From NCBI RefSeq assembly GCF_000715075.1, contig NC_134084.1, forward strand, positions 101,908,411 through 101,972,410: a stretch of 64,000 nucleotides of DNA, given 5' to 3'. Both the position numbers and the translations under genes were made by a program. This document shows positions 57,331-64,000 of this stretch, piece after piece. Position 1 is the stretch's first letter; every line of letters starts with the position of its first letter. Under the pieces are notes generated by a model. The model made no database searches and was not told where the DNA came from. It saw only the letters and a list, made by a program, of their open reading frames with translations. The stretch comes from Nicotiana tabacum. Lineage: Eukaryota; Streptophyta; Magnoliopsida; Solanales; Solanaceae.

Positions 57331-58302
57331 TTGAGCCAATTGGCAACTCTTGTTTCAGAAAAGATTCAGGGTCCCTTACCAAGCAATACAGAGAAAAATC
57401 CAAAAGAGCATCTTAAGGCCATCACCTTACGGTCTGGTAAGGAGCTTGATGAACCCTATACAGACCAATCGGAACAACAGGTAAACAACGGTAAGAACGT
57501 TGAAATACCCACTGAACCATCTGAAAAGAAAGAAGTCAAGAAAAAAGAAGAAAAGAATATTGAAAAATTGAATCCTCTCCCTGTGACAATTCCTTTTCCA
57601 CAAAAAATGAAAAGAGAAAATCTTGATAGTCAATTTGCCAAATTTTTGGAGATTTTAAAACAGATTCACATCAATGTTCCGTTCACTGATGCTTTATTGC
57701 AAATGCCTTCATATGCCAAATTTTTAAAAGAAATTTTGTCAAGCAAAAGAAAATTGGAAGAAGTTTCTGTGGTAATGCTTACTGAAAAATGCAGTGTTAT
57801 ACTTCAAAATAAACTACCACAAAAACTTGGTGACCCAGGCAGTTTTACAATTCCATTGGGAGGAGTATATTTTGAAAAAGTACTCTGTGATTCTGGAGCT
57901 TCAATAAATTTGATGCCATTTTCTATCTTTAGAAAATTGAATCTTGGTGAAATAAAATACATATGTGTTTCTCTTCAGTTTGCAGATCAAAGTACTAAGA
58001 AACCTAAGGGAATAATTGAAAATGTGCTCGTAAGAGTAGATAAGTTTGTTTTTCCTGTAGATTTTATAGCACTTGAAATGAAGGAATGTCCTGATGAACC
58101 AATCATTTTGGGTAGACCATTTCTTGCCACAGGTAGAGCAATCATAGATGTCCATCAAGGACAAATAATTTTGAGAGTTGATGAAGAAATAGTCATTTTT
58201 GATATGCAAAAAATATTAAGATTTTTAGGAGATGAGATATCATCGTCGTATTTTTCGATTTACATGCTTAATTATCTTACAAATGAATTCAAAGATGATT
58301 AA
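57331..58302 (+). pseudogene. Element E gag-pol linker and protease
   Basis: A lysine/glutamate-rich linker (KKEVKKKEEKNIEKL) follows AITLRSGKEL. The KFLEILKQIHINVPFTDALL motif precedes the protease, typical of Athila. The protease has VLCDSGASINLMPFSIF (catalytic DSG intact) and EPIILGRPFLATGRAIIDVH. TAA 58300 interrupts the frame, which continues into RT. The upstream start is set by a stop and is not a real start codon. Confidence 0.88.
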
Positions 58303-58329
58303 TTAATTCCAGACTCAATAGAAAGATGT

Positions 58330-59450
58330 TTGGCCAAATCTGGCACAACACAAGATGATGATCCTATCATCAGAAGAGAAGCCGAAATACTAGAAAAAGA
58401 TTCTGAAGATGAGGAGATCCAACCAGAACAAGTTCAACCAAAAATTGAACTCAAAGTTCTCCCATCTCATTTAAAATATGTTTACCTTGAGAAAGAATTA
58501 TTTTCAGTAATTATTTCATCTTCTCTTACTGCAGGACAAGAAGAAAAACTGATTGAAGTGTTGAAAGCACACAAGGGAGCCTTGAGATGGACTATAGAAG
58601 ATATCAAAGGGATTAATCCAGCTGTTTGTACGCACAAAATCCTTATGGAGGATAGCTACATTCCAATAGTCCAGACCCAAAGGAGATTGAATCCAGTAAT
58701 GCAAGAAGTAGTAAAAAAGGAGATCGTAAAACTTTTGGCGGCAGGTATTATCTATCCCATTTCAGACAGCCCTTGGGTAAGCCCAATTCAGGTAGTACCA
58801 AAGAAAGGAGGTATGATTGTTATAAAAAATGAAAGTAATGAACTCATACCTACCAGGACAGTTACAGGATGGAGAGTTTGTATTGATTACAGACGTCTCA
58901 ATGATGCTACTAGAAAAGATCATTTTCCTTTACCATTTATTGATCAAATGTTAGAAAGAATTGCAGGATATGATTTTTACTGTTTTCTTGATGGCTATTC
59001 AGGGTATAACCAACTACCAATTGCACCTGAAGGTCAGGACAAAACAACTTTCACATGTCCTTATGGAACATATGCCTATAGGAGAATGCCATTTGGTCTA
59101 TGCAATGCCCATGCTACATTTCAGCATTGCATGTCAGTAATTTTTTCTGATATGACTGAAAAATTTCTTGAAATTTTTATAAATGATTTTACACTCTTTG
59201 ACAAAACATTTGAGGATTGTCTTCACCACTTGAACTTAGTTCTTAAGAGATGTGAAGAGACAAACTTGATTCTTAATTGGAAAAAATATCATTTTATGGT
59301 TGCCGAGGGAATTGTTTTAGGACATAAAATCACTGCTAAAAGGATAGAAGTTGATAAGGCTAAAATTGATCTTATAGCAGGATTACCCCCTCCCACAACT
59401 GTTAAAGGCATCCGAAGTTTTCTAGGTCATGCAGGTTTTTACATACGGTT
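58330..59450 (+). pseudogene. Element E reverse transcriptase
   Basis: In the same frame as protease: LKYVYLEKELFSVIISS, GINPAVCTHKILMED, SPWVSPIQVVPKKGG, WRVCIDYRRLNDATRKDHFP, FCFLDGYSGYNQ-like FYCFLDGYSGYNQL, RRMPFGLCNAHATFQHCM. The catalytic box reads FINDFTLF, where relatives have two aspartates; the first is Asn, so the enzyme would be inactive even without stops. GHKITAKRIEVDKAK and SFLGHAGFYIRFIKDFSKI close the domain. Confidence 0.9.
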
Positions 59451-59999
59451 CATAAAAGACTTTTCAAAGATTTCAAAGTCGTTGATTAAACTTTTGTTGA
59501 AAGATATTAAGTTTGATTTTTCAGGTGATTGTTTGAAAGCATTTGAGACCCTTAAGGAAAAGTTATCAACCGCCTCTATAGTTGTGTCCCCAGACTGGAA
59601 TCAACCTTTTGAGGTCATGTGTGATGCTAGTGATATAGCAGTTGGAGCTGTTTTAGGCCAGAGAAAGGATAAGATCTTTCGTCACATTTACTATGCTAGT
59701 AGAACAATGAATGAGGCTTAACTAAATTATGCCACAACAGAAAAAGAGTTACTAGCAGTAGTATTTGCTTTTGATAAGTTTCGATCTTATTTGATAGGAA
59801 CCAAGGTCACTGTTTTTACTGATCATGCAGCTTTAAAATATCTCTTAGCAAAGAATATGCTCGACCTAGATTGTTAAGATGGATTTTACTTCTACAAGAA
59901 TTTGACCTTAAGATAAAAGATAAAAAAGGAACAGAAAATCAAGTAGCTGACCATTTGTCTAGATTAGAATACCCCCCCCCCTTGAGTTTAGAGAAATAA
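59451..59999 (+). pseudogene. Element E RNase H
   Basis: PDWNQPFEVMCDASDIAVGA gives the first catalytic Asp; YYASRTMNEA is followed by TAA 59719, then [19 protein letters not shown] with the Glu, and [14 protein letters not shown] with the next Asp. A frameshift near 59855 moves the last part ([32 protein letters not shown]) to another frame. A C8 run at 59972 adds to the instability. Confidence 0.87.
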
Positions 60000-60039
60000 A
60001 GGAAGAATTTCCTGATGCATTTTCTCAGTTAACTCAATT

Positions 60040-61326
60040 GTGACACAACCACCCTGGTTTGCAGATATTGCAAACTACTTGGTTGGAAAATGGACACCCC
60101 AAGATCTCTCTTACCAGCAAAGAAAAAAGCTTATATCTGATGCAAAGTATTATTTGTGGAATGAACCTTATTTGTTTAAAAATTGCGCAGATAATATCAT
60201 TAGAAGATGTGTGCCTGAAGATGAGATGAGCAAAATTTTATATCATTGTCATGATGGAGCAATTGGAGGTCATTATGCGGCAAATCGAACAGCCTTTAAA
60301 GTTTTGGAAAACGGATTTTTCTGGCTGACTCTCTTTAAAGATGCCTGAGCATATGTTGCACAATCTGACAGATGTCAGAGAACAGGTAACATCACTAAGA
60401 GAGATGAGATGTTGTTGCAATCAATACAGGTATGTGAAATATTAGATGTTTGGGGAATAGATTTCATGGGTCCTTTTCCTTCTTCTCATTCTTTTGAATA
60501 TATCCTTGTGGCCGTGGATTATGTGTCAAGATGGGTTGAATCCATCCCCACAAGGAAAAATGATGCTCGAACTGTGTGCAATTTTCTCAAGAAAAATATT
60601 TTTACTAGATTTGGCACACCACGAGTCATCATTAGTGACCAAGGGACTCATTTTATGAATAAACAATTTTCTGATTTGCTGACAAAATATGTGTCTCATA
60701 AAACAAGAACACCATATCAGGCTCAAACTCAAGGGCAAGTTGAAGTTTCCAACCGCGAGTTAAAAAAATTCTTGAAAAAACGGTTGGAATCTCAAGAAAA
60801 GACTGGGCTTTAAAATTAGATGATGCATTATGGGCATACCGAACGACGTTTAAAACACCAATTGGAACATCCCCATATAGCTTAGTCTTTGGGAAAGCTT
60901 GTCATTTGCTAGTTGAATTAGAACACAAAGCTTTTTGGGCACTAAAAGCACTAAACTTTGAATTAGACTCTACTGGTAAAAATAGATTTTTTCAGGTTAA
61001 TGAGTTAGAAGAACTGAGATAGTAGCTTATGAAAATGCAAGAATTTTCAAAAAAAAAAAAAAATCTGGCATGATAATTTGATCCGACAGAAAAGTTTTCA
61101 AGTGGGAGATCAGGTATTTCTTTACAATAGTCGACTCAGGCTATTACCAGGAATGTTGAAATTCAGGTGGACAGCTCCTTATAATGTTACAGATAAAACT
61201 CCATATGGTACAATTGCAATTCAGCAAAATAATGGCGAAGACAAGTTTAAGGTAAATGGACACAAGCTAAAAATGTACTTTGGAGGACATTTTGAGCAAA
61301 ATCCGTCTGTCACTTTGATATATTGA
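60040..61326 (+). pseudogene. Element E integrase
   Basis: PWFADIANYLVGKW and KYYLWNEPYLFK lead to the zinc region: CHDGAIGGHYAANRTAFKVL, stop TGA 60346, then [10 protein letters not shown], in which the first Cys is Ser. The core has [32 protein letters not shown] and [17 protein letters not shown], so D, D and E are kept. A shift near 60810 precedes [16 protein letters not shown] and [17 protein letters not shown]. An A13 run near 61050 and the C-terminal FQVGDQVFLYNSRL, FKVNGHKLKMYFGG end it at TGA 61324. Confidence 0.88.
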
Positions 61327-61329
61327 TGA

Positions 61330-61789
61330 ATTTCAAAAATGAATAAGTCGAGCTGACGACGTTAAACTCAGAACTATGATACCCTACCCGTAGCCATTGA
61401 GGGTGAAGCAATGGAGCCTCATAAGTCCGATATAGATTTGGGTAATTAAATGCTTTACCAATTAATCTGGTCAATATCCAGGTTATTGTATAACCGTAAC
61501 ATCTCATGAAGGCCTCTGCAAAAACAGTGTCATCTACATAGGAGTAACTCCATGGTGATTGGTATGCCTAAGTAACTGGTCGGTTAGCCTTTTAATAATT
61601 CAATTCGAATGTTGGCACATGTAAATTTTCTGGTTTATATTCATAACCAGCACTTTATGACTGTTAAAGTGTTAAATTAGTTCAGTCTATTACACATAGA
61701 AGATATGTGGTCACAGTTTCTTTCAAACTTTCTTCTGTGATTGTAAATTTGAAAGTCAAAAAGATTTTATTTTATTTATATATTCTTAT

Positions 61790-61876
<87 letters not shown>

Positions 61877-62214
61877 AAAGGATTTTCTAATATATTTATC
61901 TATGCATAACTAATTAAAGGATTTTCTAATATATTTATCTATGCATAACTAATTTTTTTTTAGTTTATAATCATCCTTTATTCGTAAGTATTGCTCTTGT
62001 ACGGTTTTAAAGTGTTAAGATAAAATTTTACATTTCGTTAAACATAATTTTTTTTCATTTATGCCATCTAACTTTCAAGTTTGTTAATTTTGTTTTTATG
62101 GAGGCAAATGATGAGTATCTCCAAATATGAGAAATTGTAGAAATTGAGAAGAATTATGATCACAGACAAGTGAAATCAATATAATTTAGCTAGAACTTGC
62201 CCCATGTAACGACT
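61330..62214. other. Element E 3' region
   Basis: Non-coding AT-rich sequence follows integrase. No env-like frame is visible. A 38-bp segment (AAAGGATTTTCTAATATATT…) is tandemly duplicated at about 61877-61952, right after the TA run. The right end is the insertion point of LTR F. Confidence 0.6.
61796..61880. repeat. (TA)n microsatellite
   Basis: About 40 TA units run with one TT interruption. The open frame reading YIYIYIYI across it is an artefact. Confidence 0.95.
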
Positions 62215-64000
62215 CGACCGGTCGTTTTGAACTTTTTCACTTTGATCGCCAGTTCCCGGGCATGACTTGCCCCGTGTAACGTATTATGACTGATGTAGAT
62301 CGTTGGTTTTGGTTTTCAGGAAAAATCAAAATGAATTTGAAGGAACAGTCTCAGTTGAAAGCTATGAATTTGAAAGGTTTGACTAAGAGTTGACTTATTT
62401 GTATATGAGCTCAGATCAGAAATTTTATGATTTGGATAGCTTTGTTGGGTGATTTATGACTTAGGAGCGTGATCGGAATGCATTTTGGAAGTCCGTGGAA
62501 GGATTTGGCTTGAATTGGCAAAGTTAATATTTTGGCGAATTCCGGTTGATAGGTGAGATTTTGATCCGAGGGTCAGAATGGAATTCTGAGAGTTGTTGTA
62601 GCTTTGTTATGTCAGTTGTAATGTGTGTGCAAAATTTCAGGTCATTTGGACGTCGTTTGGTCGACTTTTTGATCGAATTCGGATTTCGGAAGTTTTGGAA
62701 ATCTTAGGCTTGAATCCGAAGATGATTTGATGTTTTGAGCATTCCGAAGGTTGGAACAAGTTTGAATTATGTTATGGGGTGTGTTGTCATGTTTGGTCGG
62801 GGTCCCATGAGGCTCAGATATATTTTGGAAGAGTTTTTGGAAGATTTTGGCGTTTTGATTATAAGCATGTAATGATCCAAAGGTCCATTTTTAGTTCTAG
62901 AGATCAAAATTTGATTTCGAGACTTTCGGAATTTTGATAATGAATTATAGGACTGTGCTAGAAACATGAGTTAATTATTTAACGAGCGAAATGGGTATTG
63001 AACTGAGCAAATGAGATCCAAACTGAGTTTCGACTGAAGGTCTATGTTCGTATTATTATTTGTGACTCATAGGAATAAGAATCATCGAATTCCGAGTTCG
63101 TATGATGGAGTTAGAGCTTTTTTAGTGAAAAGAAAAGCTGATGTAATTTTCGGGGCAGTTTCTGCATTTTTCGCATGTGTGAACAGTAACCGCACCTGCG
63201 TGAACAATATCCGTGTACAGTACCATGTACAGTAAACATGAACAATATCCATGTATACAGTACCCATGAACTGTACCGTGAACAGTACATCTGAACAGTA
63301 AAATGCGTGAACTATCCACAGAAATTCTGGACAGAATGTTGAGTTTTGTCCCATTTTCCATTTTTACCAAATTGGAGCTCGGGGAGAGGCAATTTTGGGG
63401 AGATTTTAAGAGAAAATAACGGGGTAAGTGTTCTTAACTTAATTTTGGTTAGATTAACCGAATCTATTACTAGTTTTGGCATTTAATTGGTGATTTTAGT
63501 TGGGAAAATCTTGAAAACACTCTTGGTTTAATTTGAAGATTTGAGAGTTGATGTCGGATTTTAGTAAAATTAGTATGGTTGGACTCGTAATTGGATGAGG
63601 TTTCATATTCCGTAATTTTGTCGGGTTCCGAGACGTGGGGCCCACAGGCGAATTTTGAGTGCAATTTCGGATTTTAAATGGAAAATGTAGAATTTTATAT
63701 GGAATTAATTCCTATAGTTTTTATTAACTGAATCGAATTATTGTAGCAAGATTCGAGGTATTCGGAGGTCGATTTGAGAGACAAAGGCATCGCGAGCTAG
63801 AGGATTAGCCGGTTCGAGGTGAGTAATGATTGTAAATGATGTCCTGAGGGTTTGAAACCCCAGATTGGCACATCGTAGTGCTATATTGAGGTGAGACACG
63901 CGCTGAATGATGAGCGCGAGGTCTTTTACTATCGGAGATTGTGACTTGGTCCATCCCGATTGATGATTTTACCGTATATTTGATTGAAACTTATTTGTTA
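62215..64000 (+). repeat. LTR F (Tekay-like), partial, runs off the window
   Basis: TGTAACGACTCGACCGG at 62215 opens a plus-strand LTR. It contains a module of GAACAGTA/TGTACAGTACC words at 63165-63310, then GAGCTCGGGGAGAGGCAATTTT, donor GTAAGT (63424-63429) and the ACGTGGGGCCCAC segment (about 63632). From about 63340 to 63720 it closely matches the reverse complement of the solo LTR at 12550-12850, so the two are one family. The left target duplication would be CCCCA (62210-62214). Whether it is solo or part of a full element is unknown. Confidence 0.85.

Larger units (their letters stand above)
54058..62214 (+). mobile_element. Element E: Athila-like Ty3/gypsy retrotransposon (3' end outside window)
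   Basis: The 5' LTR (54058-55418), tRNA-Asp primer site, gag, protease, RT, RNase H and integrase run on the plus strand. The insertion point in D's LTR and the likely duplication TAACA (54053-54057) fix the left end. The right part is interrupted by LTR F at 62215, and the 3' LTR is not in the window. Lack of a chromodomain, the Asp primer and the gag sequence place it in the Athila/Tat branch. All coding parts from gag to integrase share one frame, broken by about six stops and at least two shifts. Confidence 0.9.

Noticed and set aside
61707..61913. Open frame of 68 codons with YIYIYI repeats
   Set aside because: It merely translates the (TA)n microsatellite.
61330..62214. Possible env-like gene after integrase of the Athila-like element
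   Set aside because: No open frame of useful length and no membrane segment; only non-coding AT-rich DNA is seen.

Overview
This is plant nuclear DNA, most likely from a Solanaceae species (possibly Nicotiana-like). The family call rests on the type of Ty3/gypsy LTRs, whose ends read TGTNACGACCC…GGGTCGTGACA, and on an Au/SolS-type SINE with a (TTG)n tail; the genus is a guess. I find no intact host gene, tRNA, rRNA or bacterial feature. Almost all of the window is transposable elements inserted into one another, and no complete intact coding region survives.

Layout. Positions 1-91 end in a Helitron-like 3' terminus. Positions 92-1746 are AT-rich with no gene. A CACTA DNA transposon fills 1750-7339 (3-bp duplication AGT); it carries palindromic subterminal repeats, a 101-bp tandem array and a hairpin with arms of about 470 bp. 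Element A, a minus-strand Tekay/Del-like Ty3/gypsy retrotransposon, spans 7587-23136. One of its LTRs is interrupted by a solo LTR (9880-13747), and its pol is interrupted by a 1.6-kb TG…CA element (16174-17787) that itself holds a SINE. A plant L1-type LINE lies at about 23540-31960, split by a solo LTR (24777-27779).

From 32730 to the end there is a stack of nested elements. An LTR, C (minus), was entered by element B (34473-44136, plus, chromovirus with chromodomain) and by element D (from 45322, minus, chromovirus). D's upper LTR was entered by an Athila-like element E (from 54058, plus, tRNA-Asp primer site). E's 3' region was entered by a further LTR, F (from 62215). The outer ends of C, D, E and F lie beyond the window.

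The retrotransposon genes once worked as standard gag-protease-RT-RNase H-integrase polyproteins, with a chromodomain in B and D. All are now broken by stops, frameshifts or deletions: A lost its integrase core; B lost most of the gag capsid, half of RNase H, and the start of its 3' LTR. The most interesting non-coding signal is a shared layout in the Tekay-like LTRs. In order it has a CpG-rich module of short inverted repeats whose motif differs by family, a GGTAAGT donor-like site, a variable minisatellite slot, a conserved CCTCGTCACTAC block, and a TTGTGCAG acceptor-like site. No new gene system was found. Domain edges are approximate because they were read by eye.
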